NCBI RefSeq assembly: GCF_014203275.1
Contig: NZ_JACHIP010000022.1
Coordinates: forward strand, 1 to 42,465
Direction: 5' to 3'
Source: Granulicella aggregans
GTDB taxonomy: Bacteria > Acidobacteriota > Terriglobia > Terriglobales > Acidobacteriaceae
DNA length: 42,465 nt
A model generated the notes under the pieces. It was not told where the DNA came from and ran no database searches. It worked only from the letters and a program-made list of their open reading frames with translations. Positions within the stretch are counted from its first letter, which is position 1. Every line of letters starts with the position of its first letter. The translations under genes and the position numbers were made by a program. Shown piece after piece: positions 16,592-25,322 of the stretch.

Positions 16592-16867
16592 GGTGGGACC
16601 GCCAATCTGAAAGATTCGAGGATAGAGGGCGGACGCTCTGTAGGTACCACCCACCCGCTGCCGGTACGTTGCTTGCTACTCTGCGGCAAGCCCGAAGAGA
16701 GCGCGTCACGAGATGCAGTGTTTTTTCGTTACCACTCTAGCCTTAGTGGCGCATACTTCTTTCGAGGTAGATAGCGGGCAGCCATCGTCTTGATTGCTCA
16801 GGCAGCAATTGCTCTTTCCCCCCGCTGAAGATATACAGGATGTGTCCAACAAACATGGAGATTTCAG

Positions 16868-18220
16868 GTGGAAGGTCCAACGAGTGCCAATACGCGACGT
16901 TCAGGCGTTTCGCTCATTCGCTCGACATGCGCAACAGCGTCTCTTCTCGTCGCGCTGCTTCTAGGCGCGTGCCGACAGTCCGCGCCGGAACCTGTCACGC
17001 TAAATTACTTCCGCCTGGGCTGGTCGCAACCCGATGAACTGCCGACTGCGGAGCCTCTATCGCAGCGATTCACCCGTGAGACCGGCATCCGCCTAAAGAA
17101 TCTTCCGGTTCCGGAGAACACTCTCGATCAGCTCGACCTCTCGCGTAGGCTCCTGGAAGGCAATGGAACAGGCCCCGACGTGGTGAACATCGACATGATC
17201 TGGTCCGGCGTACTTGAAAAAGATCTCGTCGACCTGCAGCCTCAATCTGCATCCGAGATCGGCTCGATCGCGCCATCGCTGGTGCCAAGCTATCGGGTCG
17301 ATAAAAAGCTGGTAGCGATCCCTTATCAGGTCCAAGTGGGGACACTCGAGTATCGCGCCGATCTCCTTCGCGAATATGGATACACCCACCCCCCCACGAC
17401 TTGGGACGAACTTGAACAAATGGCGGAAAAGATCCAGCGCGGCGAACGGGCCAAAGGCAATAAAGACTTCTGGGGATACGTCTGGCAGGGAGCAGACTCG
17501 GAAGCGTTGACCTGCAATGCCCTGGAGTGGCAGGCGTCTGAAGGCGGCGGTCGCATCATTGAGGACGACCGTACGATCAGCGTCAACAATCCCGCGGCGA
17601 TCCGGTCCTGGCAGCGTGCGAGGCGATGGATCGGACGCATCTCGCCGCCCAGCGTCGTCGCGTTTCGCGAGCTCGACTCCATTAACGCCTTCGACTCAGG
17701 AAAGGCGGCCTTCAACCGCGTTTGGGGAGGCACGACCATCACGCGCGGCGGCCAACATCGCCAGTTCCACGGCAGGCCCTCGCCGTTCGAGACGAAGACC
17801 GCTTATGCCATCATGCCGGGAGGAGTGGCGGGGTCGGCAGGCACACTGGGAGGCTCAGGATTGGCAGTCTCCCAACACTCGCCCCATGTTCCAGATGCAA
17901 TCAAGCTCGTCCGGTTCTTGATTCAGGCGCAGATCCAGTCGAACCAGGCAGAAGATCGCGCCTTCGTCGGCACCCCACAGGTTCCGGTGGATAGTGAGCC
18001 GTCCGGATCCAGCAAGTCGAATCGAAACGTGAGCGGGGTTGTGAATCGCCCATCGAGCGTCGTCGGCAACAAGTACGAGGACGTCAGCCGGGCTTACATC
18101 TCCGCCGTACACTCGGTGCTGACCGGAGAGAAGGGCGCGCCCGAAGCGGCCGCCGACCTGGAGAAGGAACTAGCCAGGAAGACAGGTTTCAAGACCGGGC
18201 CTCCGAGAGCAACGGAATAG
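16868..18220 (+). CDS. extracellular solute-binding lipoprotein (sugar-type SBP family 1)
   Basis: The 450-residue product has a lipobox LLLGAC (Cys35). The fold is that of ABC-type family 1 binding proteins: FTRETGIRLKNLPVPE, GPDVVNIDMIWSG, LVAIPYQVQVGTLEYRADLL, PPTTWDELEQMAEKIQ, DFWGYVWQG, GKAAFNRVWGG and AYAIMPGG. Family members bind sugars or similar solutes. No permease or ATPase gene is nearby. Instead a histidine kinase starts 7 bases after its stop and a regulator follows, so the likely role is to sense a ligand outside the membrane for that kinase. GTG 16868 has GGAG about 8 bases upstream. The C-terminal region (about 370-390) is Ser-rich and unusual. Confidence 0.88.
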   Translation: MEGPTSANTRRSGVSLIRSTCATASLLVALLLGACRQSAPEPVTLNYFRLGWSQPDELPTAEPLSQRFTRETGIRLKNLPVPENTLDQLDLSRRLLEGNGTGPDVVNIDMIWSGVLEKDLVDLQPQSASEIGSIAPSLVPSYRVDKKLVAIPYQVQVGTLEYRADLLREYGYTHPPTTWDELEQMAEKIQRGERAKGNKDFWGYVWQGADSEALTCNALEWQASEGGGRIIEDDRTISVNNPAAIRSWQRARRWIGRISPPSVVAFRELDSINAFDSGKAAFNRVWGGTTITRGGQHRQFHGRPSPFETKTAYAIMPGGVAGSAGTLGGSGLAVSQHSPHVPDAIKLVRFLIQAQIQSNQAEDRAFVGTPQVPVDSEPSGSSKSNRNVSGVVNRPSSVVGNKYEDVSRAYISAVHSVLTGEKGAPEAAADLEKELARKTGFKTGPPRATE

Positions 18221-18227
18221 CAAAGTC

Positions 18228-19640
18228 GTGAGTAGCGTAGCGCCGTTCCAGCGAGATCGAATGAAATCACCAGACCTCAACCGCTTCATCATCGGTCCTC
18301 GGCTTGTGCTCACGTTCGCCGTGCTGATCGCATTGATCGTGGGCGGCAACGGCCTGCTGCTGTGGCAGTTCCACATCGCTCGCGAGCAGACCGATAGCCT
18401 GAACGCCGTAAGTCAGCAGGTCATCTCCGTTCTGCGGTTGCAGGATACTCTGCGGTCGTTTCATCAGCAGCTCGATGAGATCGCGAAGACACAGGACGCA
18501 CGTCGTCTTACCGTCGAGGTCGCACCTCTGCGCTCAAGCCTCCTAATTGAGACGCAGCGCACCCGGGACGTCGTCACCCACTTCCCACCGGAGATCAAGG
18601 TGGATCCGGCTTTCCTCCCCACTCTGGAGGCGATCGAGATCACGCTTCCGTCGCAGCTCGACGCGATCTCCGCTCTGGCTACATCGGGCGACTGGGAGGC
18701 GGTTCGCAGGCGGCTGGCGAATGAGTTGAAGCCGCTCGAGACGCAAACCTCCGTCCTGATCAAGAGCATGGACCAGGAGGTCAGCGCGGAGTTGACGCAA
18801 GCCGTCGTCAGGATGAACGGGGTACAGCGCAGGATCCTCTTCATCGTTCCGGCGACCGCCATCGTGACACTATTCATCGCCGGCTTCCTGGGCTGGGCCA
18901 TCACGCGCCGGATCATTCTCCTGCGGCTCGAAGAGCGGATCGAGGAGCGCACCCGGATCGCCCGCGAACTCCACGACACGCTGCTACAAGGAGTAATCAG
19001 CGCCTCGATGCAGCTCCATATCGCCGTGGATTGCCTGCCTGCTGATTCTCCCTCGCGACCAGCGTTTGCCCGAATTCTGCAACTCCACAAGCAGGTGATC
19101 GACGAAGGACGCAACGCCGTGCGAGGCTTCCGCGCGACGGACATAGAGGCCCATGAGCTCGGAGGAGCGCTCTCCAGGGTTCCGCAAGAGCTGAACTTTC
19201 AGGACGCGACCGACTTCCGCGTCATCGTCGAAGGCCGCCCCCAGTCCTTGCATCCGGTCATCCGTGACGAGGTCTACGCGATCAGTCGAGAAGCCCTCGT
19301 CAACGCCTTCCGCCACTCCCGCGCAAACCATATCAGGGTCGATGTCGATTACTCGTCCAGCCACCTGCGCGTGCTGGTCTGGGACGACGGCTGCGGCATC
19401 GATACGCAGGTGCAGGCGTCAGGCCGCGACGGCCATTGGGGGCTCTCCGGCATGCGCGAGCGCGCCCATCGAATCGGAGGTAAACTCAAGGTTCTCAGCC
19501 GCCCTGGAGCAGGCACCGAGGTCGAACTTCGAGTGCCTGGAGAGATCGCCTTCGAGTCCCACTCCTCTTCGGCATCAGCGTGGTTTGGCGGAGTCTTCCG
19601 GCGCTTTGCAGCAACAACAGTAAATCCAGACCACCGTTGA
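18228..19640 (+). CDS. sensor histidine kinase (HisKA_3)
   Basis: The 470-residue product has an N-terminal membrane segment (LVLTFAVLIALIVGGNGLLL), a mainly helical periplasmic region of about 160 residues and a second membrane segment (LFIVPATAIVTLFIAGFLGW). A HisKA_3 domain follows, with phospho-acceptor His249 (ARELHDTLLQ), and a C-terminal HATPase (NAFRHSRA, WDDGCGID, GHWGLSGMRERA). It lies between a solute-binding lipoprotein gene (7-base gap) and a NarL-type regulator (9-base gap), a clear three-gene operon. The periplasmic helical bundle is the likely docking face for the binding protein. Confidence 0.92.
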   Translation: MSSVAPFQRDRMKSPDLNRFIIGPRLVLTFAVLIALIVGGNGLLLWQFHIAREQTDSLNAVSQQVISVLRLQDTLRSFHQQLDEIAKTQDARRLTVEVAPLRSSLLIETQRTRDVVTHFPPEIKVDPAFLPTLEAIEITLPSQLDAISALATSGDWEAVRRRLANELKPLETQTSVLIKSMDQEVSAELTQAVVRMNGVQRRILFIVPATAIVTLFIAGFLGWAITRRIILLRLEERIEERTRIARELHDTLLQGVISASMQLHIAVDCLPADSPSRPAFARILQLHKQVIDEGRNAVRGFRATDIEAHELGGALSRVPQELNFQDATDFRVIVEGRPQSLHPVIRDEVYAISREALVNAFRHSRANHIRVDVDYSSSHLRVLVWDDGCGIDTQVQASGRDGHWGLSGMRERAHRIGGKLKVLSRPGAGTEVELRVPGEIAFESHSSSASAWFGGVFRRFAATTVNPDHR

Positions 19641-19649
19641 GCAGGATCG

Positions 19650-20279
19650 ATGCCCTTGCCCGAGCCAATTCGTATCTTCTGCGTGGACGATCATCCGCTG
19701 ATGCGTGAAGGCATCGCCGCCGTCATTCGGAGTCAGCCCGACATGCTGCTCGTCGCCGAAGCCTCCAGCGGCCGCGAGGCGATTCAACGATTCGCAGAGA
19801 CGGCACCCAACGTGACGCTGATGGATCTGCGACTTCCGGACATGAGCGGCATCGACGCCATGATCGCGATCCGCTCTCAATTCCCGGGAGCCTTCGTCAT
19901 CATCCTCACCACCTTCGATGGCGACGTCGAGATCACGCGCGCTCTCCAGGCCGGAGCTCGCGCGTACCTCCTCAAGAGTATGAATCCCAGCGAGATGGTA
20001 GAAATCATCCGGCAGGTCCATCGAGGCAAGAAACGAATCCTTCCGGAGATCGCCGAGCAACTCGCTCAGCACTTTGCCGATGAAGTGCTTACCGCACGCG
20101 AGGTGGAGGTGCTCCATCAACTGGCAGGCGGCAACCGCAACCGCGACATCGCCGAGAAGCTCTTCATCACCGAAGAGACAGTCAAGGTACACGTCAAGCA
20201 CATCATGGAAAAACTCGGAGCCTCAGACAGGACACAGGCCGTCGCTATCGGGCTTCGCAGAGGCATGATCCAACTATAA
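19650..20279 (+). CDS. NarL-family response regulator
   Basis: The 209-residue product has a receiver domain (FCVDDHPLMREG, phospho-acceptor in VTLMDLRLPD, Thr in IILTTFDGD, Lys in AYLLKSM). The LuxR-type helix-turn-helix reads LTAREVEVLHQLAGGNRNRDIAEKLFITEETVKVHV. All signature residues are intact. It is the last gene of the SBP-kinase-regulator operon and the obvious partner of the kinase just upstream. It is similar over its full length to the regulator at 9197. Confidence 0.94.
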   Translation: MPLPEPIRIFCVDDHPLMREGIAAVIRSQPDMLLVAEASSGREAIQRFAETAPNVTLMDLRLPDMSGIDAMIAIRSQFPGAFVIILTTFDGDVEITRALQAGARAYLLKSMNPSEMVEIIRQVHRGKKRILPEIAEQLAQHFADEVLTAREVEVLHQLAGGNRNRDIAEKLFITEETVKVHVKHIMEKLGASDRTQAVAIGLRRGMIQL

Positions 20280-20385
20280 AGATCCGATACCTGAATAGTG
20301 GTAGGTGAAGACCCCGATACCGGGGGATTCGCTCTCCTCCACCTGCGCTTAGTCTTCTGCTAGGCGTGGGTGGTCGCTTATCTTC

Positions 20386-20799
20386 ATGTTCTCTGCATAC
20401 CCTGACGGATGGCCTGGGGTGGGGCTTTTTCTCCTACGAGGGGCGGGCGGGAGTGTTCTGGTCGTCCAGGGCATCACGCTCTACCAACAGGAGCGGGCAC
20501 TCGGGCCTATGGTGCTGGCGGTCATCGTCGTCACGATTGTTGTCGGGATTCTGCTGTGCCTGGGGTTTCTCACGCGCTTCGCCATGGCGGTAGGGGCGTT
20601 GGGAACGATTGGCTCGATGTTTTACTGGCTTCCTTTCCCGAGGTCCGGCCTGTTCGAAACTCGTTCCACCGAAATTCTGGCACTTGTGATCGCTGCAGCC
20701 ATCGCCTCCGTCGGCCCCGGAGCCTTCTCGGTTGATGCGCGGCTCTTCGGGCGAAGAGAGGTCATCATCCCCAAGAGCCGCGATGACCCCCACTTCTAG
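20386..20799 (+). CDS. DoxX-like small integral membrane protein
   Basis: The 137-residue product has four hydrophobic segments (GLFLLRGAGGSVLVVQGI, GPMVLAVIVVTIVVGILLCLGF, FAMAVGALGTIGSMFYWL, ILALVIAAAIASVGPGAF). It ends with GPGAFSVDARLFGRREV, the same signature as the protein at 9917. DoxX-superfamily assignment is by topology and this ending; function unknown. It follows the NarL-type regulator by 106 bases on the same strand and could be its target or a late operon member. A short dyad (CCCCGATACCGGGG) lies between them. Confidence 0.7.
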   Translation: MFSAYPDGWPGVGLFLLRGAGGSVLVVQGITLYQQERALGPMVLAVIVVTIVVGILLCLGFLTRFAMAVGALGTIGSMFYWLPFPRSGLFETRSTEILALVIAAAIASVGPGAFSVDARLFGRREVIIPKSRDDPHF

Positions 20800-20827
20800 C
20801 CTGAAGGCGGAATGACACAGAATTCAA

Positions 20828-21574
20828 TTAAATTTGAGCAGATCCGCCATCGACAAACAGCTCAATTCCGGTGATGTATGAGCTGTCGTCTGAAGCGAGA
20901 AACACGGCGACGCTCGCGATTTCTTCTGCATCTCCCACTCTCCCGAGAGGGATATCTTTTGCGAAGCCGTCAAGCAGCTCCTGCTCTTGACCCGCTGGAG
21001 CTAGACCGAGCAAGCCTGGAGTCTTCGTGGCACCCGGACTTAGTACGTTCACGCGAATCTTTCTGCCGCGGAGATCCAAAATCCAGGAACGGACGAAGTT
21101 GCGGATCGCCGCCTTGGTTGCGCTGTAAACGCTGAAGGCCGGTGTGCCAGTGATCGACGTTGTCGAACCTGTAAGGATGATGGAGCCGCCCTGTCCCATG
21201 AGCGGTAGGGCCTTCTGCACCGTAAAGAGAACTCCCTTTACATTGGCTGCAAACGTCTTATCGAAGTGCTCTTCCGAGATATCACCGAGCGGACTGAACT
21301 CTCCTCCGCCCGCATTCGCGAAGACAATGTCAACGCGCCCAGCCTCATCCTTGACTAGCTTGTAGAGTCGGTCAAGATCGGCCAGCACACTGACGTCGCC
21401 CTGAAATGCTGTGACATTCTCCCCGATCTCACGTACAGCTCGATCCAGATCGTTCGCGCGCCGACCGGTAATGTAGACTTTCGCGCCTTCAGCGACAAAC
21501 CGTTTTGCGGTTGCCAGACCAATGCCACTGTTGCCACCTGTGACGACTGCGATCTTGCCCTCTAGCTTTCCCAT
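20828..21574 (-). CDS. short-chain dehydrogenase/reductase (SDR)
   Basis: The 248-residue product is a classical SDR. It has the NAD(P)-binding motif VVTGGNSGIG (about 10-19), NAG(G) in FANAGGGEF, the catalytic Ser in ILTGSTTS, YSATK with Tyr/Lys, and NVLSPGATKTPG. It oxidises or reduces a small alcohol/carbonyl; ARG in the second strand end (YITGRR) suggests NADP preference. The ATG at 21574 is preceded by AAGGAGAAGAAC, a strong ribosome site; the ATG at 21592 is less likely. It is the first of a run of leftward redox-related genes with individual gaps. Confidence 0.9.
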   Translation of the reverse strand: MGKLEGKIAVVTGGNSGIGLATAKRFVAEGAKVYITGRRANDLDRAVREIGENVTAFQGDVSVLADLDRLYKLVKDEAGRVDIVFANAGGGEFSPLGDISEEHFDKTFAANVKGVLFTVQKALPLMGQGGSIILTGSTTSITGTPAFSVYSATKAAIRNFVRSWILDLRGRKIRVNVLSPGATKTPGLLGLAPAGQEQELLDGFAKDIPLGRVGDAEEIASVAVFLASDDSSYITGIELFVDGGSAQI

Positions 21575-21690
21575 GTTCTTCTCCTTGTTCATGTTGATGC
21601 AGACTGGTTTACGACGCTCATAAGCGAACTGTCATGCCTATTCGTGTTCGTTGTCGGATACGTACCTGTCCCGATACGTGGCTCTTCTCA

Positions 21691-22152
21691 TTAGCGCTCG
21701 GACTTTGTAGGGAGAGAAGGAATCGTGAACCGGACCGTCTCACTTGTAATGACCTTATGAGTAGGATCAGCGAGCTCGACCAGCACCTTATGCGGCCCAG
21801 GAGCAAGCCCGACGAGGATGATCGTCTCCCCGCTCGCATCGACGAAGTGCCACGGCGCATCGTCCACCGTAATGTGAATATGTCCAATGCGCGGCGACAC
21901 CGAGAGCGCGCCTTTGCCAAAGACCGGTATCACTCGCAGGTTCTCCGTCCTGTACTGGATGAAGACTCGTCCGGCAGCCAGCGGCTCGGGCATCGGCGGA
22001 TCGACGATCAATCTGGGCTGCGCTTCATTCTCAACGGCTACAAGAGGAGATGCGCCGCGGATCTCACGCGCACTCTGAGCGTTGGTACTACCGGGGGCGA
22101 AGGTACAGAGTGCCGCACCGGCCATAAGTGCGATTTGAGCTTGAGTATTCAT
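21691..22152 (-). CDS. DUF6130-like exported protein
   Basis: The 153-residue product has a signal peptide (about 1-25, ending STNAQS). The conserved block reads RIGHIHITVDDAPWHFVDASGE, LVGLAPGPHKVLVELADPTHKVI, ending in VRFTIP. This pattern I recognise as DUF6130, a small exported beta-rich family of unknown role often next to stress or redox genes. GHIHITVDD resembles a copper- or cupredoxin-like beta strand, but that is inference. The next gene (metallo-beta-lactamase fold) stops 36 bases upstream, so both may share a transcript. Confidence 0.72.
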   Translation of the reverse strand: MNTQAQIALMAGAALCTFAPGSTNAQSAREIRGASPLVAVENEAQPRLIVDPPMPEPLAAGRVFIQYRTENLRVIPVFGKGALSVSPRIGHIHITVDDAPWHFVDASGETIILVGLAPGPHKVLVELADPTHKVITSETVRFTIPSLPTKSER

Positions 22153-22188
22153 GACACACCTTTCAAAAGAGATCTGATTCGAAACAAA

Positions 22189-23130
22189 CTAGACTCCCCT
22201 GAACACCAGCCAAGTAAAGAGATCCGGGGAGACAAACCCCTTGCCCCACTTCGAATCGAATGAGGCCGATGGCTTGCTAGCAACGGCCTCCTTCGCGGAG
22301 GCCCCGGAACTCTTTAGCGATGCGACTCTTCCGCGCACCTCAACCATCATCTGTTCGAACGCAAGGACATCGCTGCGACCACCGGCAGGACCATGACCGC
22401 CCACGACGATCGTGGAGGGACCGATGAGGGCCAGCGTCTCGCGACAAGCTGCGATCATGCCGTCGATGTTGCCGCCAGTGTTGTAGTCGATGAAGGGGTA
22501 GTACCGGCTGAAGAAGCTGTCGCCGGCGTGCAGCACGTCCGCATCGCGAAGAAAGACGGATATATCCGTGTCCGTATGGGCGGGGGTGTAACGCGTGAGC
22601 GTGATCTCCTGCCCGTTGGCCTGCAACGTCTTGGTGTGGTCAAACGTCTCTGTCGGCAACGCACCCCATGGGCTCGGCGAATAGACACCTTCGAACTCCG
22701 GGATGTACTGTGTGTGCCGCATCCGGTCTAGCGTCTTTTCGTGGGCGAAGATGGTCGCGCCAGCGTCATGCATCCACGCGTTGCCGTCCGTATGGTCGAA
22801 GTGCCAGTGCGTATTAATGAGATAACGCAGGGGAGCGGAAGAGATCGACTGAAGTGCCCTCTTCATCTGCACCTTCGATGTCGCAAGACCACTATCGATA
22901 ACAAGCATTCCATCAGGTCCTGGGAGTACGAGAACGTTTCCCCCGGACCCGGAAACGAGCAATACGTTGTTGCGGAGAGGCTCAATCGTCAGCTTCGCCA
23001 GCCTGCCACTGGCACGCATCTGCGCCGTGGTTATGTTCGCTTCCTGAGCGGATGCCTCATTATTGCCAGCGAATACGAGTGCGGCCGTAGTTCCGAGGGA
23101 TGAAGTAATGAATCTGCGTCGCGTTTGCAT
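22189..23130 (-). CDS. Tat-exported metallo-beta-lactamase-fold hydrolase
   Basis: The 313-residue product begins with a twin-arginine signal (QTRRRFITSSLG to EASA). The metallo-beta-lactamase metal motif is THWHFDHTDGN. Further ligands are likely in PAHTDTDISV, HAGDSFF and GGHGPAGG. It should act in the periplasm as a metal-dependent hydrolase; the closest functional type I recall is SoxH/quinoprotein-relay-like proteins, but the substrate is unknown. It is followed by the DUF6130 gene. Confidence 0.87.
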   Translation of the reverse strand: MQTRRRFITSSLGTTAALVFAGNNEASAQEANITTAQMRASGRLAKLTIEPLRNNVLLVSGSGGNVLVLPGPDGMLVIDSGLATSKVQMKRALQSISSAPLRYLINTHWHFDHTDGNAWMHDAGATIFAHEKTLDRMRHTQYIPEFEGVYSPSPWGALPTETFDHTKTLQANGQEITLTRYTPAHTDTDISVFLRDADVLHAGDSFFSRYYPFIDYNTGGNIDGMIAACRETLALIGPSTIVVGGHGPAGGRSDVLAFEQMMVEVRGRVASLKSSGASAKEAVASKPSASFDSKWGKGFVSPDLFTWLVFRGV

Positions 23131-23242
23131 AGGACTGGTCCTCGCCAGATGGCCCGAACTCTGAAGCTAAGGCTATGTACCCTTACAGCGCATCACAATC
23201 ACGTCTTCCCAGGGTAAGAGACCAGGAAGCATCGAGGACATC

Positions 23243-23863
23243 TCACATGTCGCTTGCACTCTGGCGGCGCAATGCGGTCTTGGCCGAATCAGAGAGCGTA
23301 ACCGCTGCCGCTGCAAGCATGATGACGTCCTTGACAATCAACCGGCCTGCGCCCGAGAGATATGGGAATCCGTGATTGGCGTCGCCGAGGGGAGGCACCC
23401 AGGCCTCAGGCGTAGTGACCAGAAACGACAACGTAGTACACGCCATCAGGATCAGCAGGCCGCTGCCCAACGCCGAGACCTCAGGCCATATCGGATAGAG
23501 AGCGATCAAAATACCGATGCTGATAATGACGGCTCCCAGCCCGTGCGAGAACGTATAGGTGCCGTTAACCCTATGCCATTCGCGATGCGGAAGATTCAGC
23601 TCCCCTTCCTTGTTCATGTGGGTTCGATACTCGGCGGGCTGGTGATAAAGAAAGCTCATCACGGGACTATTCGCGACGAGCGGAACAATGCTGTCAGCCT
23701 CGTAGTCCACGAACTTAAGGCCGCCGATCCATACCAGCACGATAAATAAAGCGACGCGCAATATGGCCATGGCTACGCGGTCAAGCCTGGAAGCGGTGGA
23801 CAAGGCTGCCCACGTCCATTTGCGAAGCATGGAGCGATTGTCATACTGCAAACTGTCAATCAT
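23243..23863 (-). CDS. DUF417/YkgB-family inner-membrane protein
   Basis: The 206-residue product has several hydrophobic segments (VALFIVLVWIGGLKF, GAVIISIGILIALYPI, LLILMACTTLSFLVTTPEAW). Family hallmarks are WIGGLKFVDYEAD, SPVMSFLY and PLSG-type ending YLSGAGRLIVKDVIML. Relatives include YkgB/RclC, a membrane protein of the E. coli reactive-chlorine resistance operon. ATG 23863 is chosen because GAGGAGA lies just upstream; the frame extends to 23947 into the next gene. It stops upstream of nothing similar; the alpha/beta hydrolase gene ends 37 bases before its start. Confidence 0.85.
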   Translation of the reverse strand: MIDSLQYDNRSMLRKWTWAALSTASRLDRVAMAILRVALFIVLVWIGGLKFVDYEADSIVPLVANSPVMSFLYHQPAEYRTHMNKEGELNLPHREWHRVNGTYTFSHGLGAVIISIGILIALYPIWPEVSALGSGLLILMACTTLSFLVTTPEAWVPPLGDANHGFPYLSGAGRLIVKDVIMLAAAAVTLSDSAKTALRRQSASDM

Positions 23864-23900
23864 GGCACTCTCCTCAGACGTCTCAGGGTTGTGTTTTGTC

Positions 23901-24722
23901 TTACGACTGGAGGAACGCCAGCAGGTCGGCGTTGACCTCATCGGCATGGGTGACGCTCATGCCATGCGGAGCGCCAGGGTATACCTTCAACGTGGCGTTC
24001 TTGACGATCTTAGAACTCAGCAGCGAGGAGTCCGCGATCGGTACGATCTGGTCCTGATCCCCATGCAGGATCAGCGTCGGCACCTCGATCTTCTTCAGGT
24101 CCTCTGTCAGGTCGGTCTCGGAGAAGGCCTTGATGCACTCGCAAGTTCCGACAACGGAAGCCTGCATTGCCTGCAGCCAGAAGGAGTCGCGAACGCCCTG
24201 CGACACCTTCGCGTCGGGCTTGTTGTATCCGTAGAAGGGCAGGCTGAGGTCCTTCATGAACTGCGAGCGGTCCGCGACGACACCGGCGCGAAGCCCGTCG
24301 AAGACGGAGAGTGGCAGGCCGCCCGGGTTCTTTTCGGACTGCAGCATCACCGGCGGTATCGCTCCGATCAGCACCAGCTTCGAGAGCCGCTTGTTGCCAT
24401 GGCGGCCCACATAGCGTGTCACCTCGCCGCCGCCCGTGGAATGCCCGACGAGCGAGATATTTCTCAGATCGAGTGCTTCGATCAGTTCGGCAAGATCATC
24501 AGCGTAGGTGTCCAGGTTGTTGCCTCCCCACGACTGCCCGGACCTCCCATGGCCGCGGCGATCGTGGGCGATCACGCGATATCCCTGCTGCCCCAGATAG
24601 AGCATCTGTGCATCCCACGCATCCGAGCTCAGCGGCCATCCATGCGAGAAGACGACCGGCTCGCCCGTCCCCCAGTCTTTGAAGTAAATCTTCGTTCCAT
24701 CTTTCGTCGTGATCGTATCCAT
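23901..24722 (-). CDS. alpha/beta hydrolase, non-haem chloroperoxidase type
   Basis: The 273-residue product has the oxyanion motif FSHGWPLSSDAW, nucleophile elbow GHSTGGGEV (Ser about 96), acid in LHGDQDQIVP and catalytic His in GAPHGMSVTH. The opening KDGTKIYFKDWGTG is typical of cofactor-free perhydrolases/chloroperoxidases and related esterases. It acts in the cytoplasm, as no signal peptide is seen from this start. ATG 24722 has GGAGGAACGAAG before it, an excellent ribosome site; the frame extends to 24908 but that part is not conserved. It is co-directional with YkgB downstream. Confidence 0.9.
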   Translation of the reverse strand: MDTITTKDGTKIYFKDWGTGEPVVFSHGWPLSSDAWDAQMLYLGQQGYRVIAHDRRGHGRSGQSWGGNNLDTYADDLAELIEALDLRNISLVGHSTGGGEVTRYVGRHGNKRLSKLVLIGAIPPVMLQSEKNPGGLPLSVFDGLRAGVVADRSQFMKDLSLPFYGYNKPDAKVSQGVRDSFWLQAMQASVVGTCECIKAFSETDLTEDLKKIEVPTLILHGDQDQIVPIADSSLLSSKIVKNATLKVYPGAPHGMSVTHADEVNADLLAFLQS

Positions 24723-24960
24723 CTTCGTTCCTCCTTGTTTGTGCGCGAACTTCCTGATCGCGGGTTGTGGTTGAGAAAACGTGCTGAAAGCTTGAGGCGC
24801 GAAGACAAGCCTTTGGCACAGGATGTCTATGCCTCTCTCGAGTGGAAGACTCTCACTTAACATTTCCATGCCCCTGAATACCGCCGAGGCTTTGGCGCGA
24901 ACATCCACAAAAAGGCCAGCTTTACCGCCGTCCCAAGTAAGGGAATGAAGACAAGGTTGA

Positions 24961-25203
24961 TCATTGTTGATCTACCTTTCTTTCGCTTTTGACGGATCGC
25001 CCCGTAGGGCCGCCGCAAAGAGGGGCTGTGGTCGCAACTCGATTCCGTGCCCTAAGGATTTGATTTGTCCACGAGTAGCCTGTCGTCATCGCCAGCACGA
25101 TCAGAGCGCCCGGAATCGCGGATGGACTGCCGACCGGCACATCGAAGTACCGGCAACCCACTCCAACGGCGAAGCTGACGAGAAGGCCAATCGTGAATTT
25201 CAT
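24961..25203 (-). CDS. XapX-domain small membrane protein
   Basis: The 80-residue product begins with a hydrophobic segment (FTIGLLVSFAVGVGCRYF), then VPVGSPSAIPGALIVLAMTTGY, the conserved core of the XapX (DUF1427) domain. The C-terminal ~25 residues are basic and not conserved. XapX proteins are small two-span membrane proteins of unknown function found near transport and redox genes. It lies between the alpha/beta hydrolase and MOSC-reductase genes on the same strand. Confidence 0.75.
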   Translation of the reverse strand: MKFTIGLLVSFAVGVGCRYFDVPVGSPSAIPGALIVLAMTTGYSWTNQILRARNRVATTAPLCGGPTGRSVKSERKVDQQ

Positions 25204-25322
25204 ACGCTGTCTCCGAATACAAGACAGACACTACCCTGGCATCGCACCCGTCGCTATCATGTCTTTGCATGAGGCCTTTGAAGGGGCTGAAGACCGCTGC
25301 CACTCGCTAACGAACAACGCCT

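Noticed and set aside
20341..20385. Terminator between the NarL-type regulator and the DoxX-like gene
   Set aside because: The CCCCGATACCGGGG dyad just before this segment is short and followed by no T-run; it is too weak to list as a feature.
23763..24860. 365-codon plus-strand frame opposite YkgB and the alpha/beta hydrolase
   Set aside because: Both minus-strand genes are recognisable with good ribosome sites; the opposite frame shows no domain.
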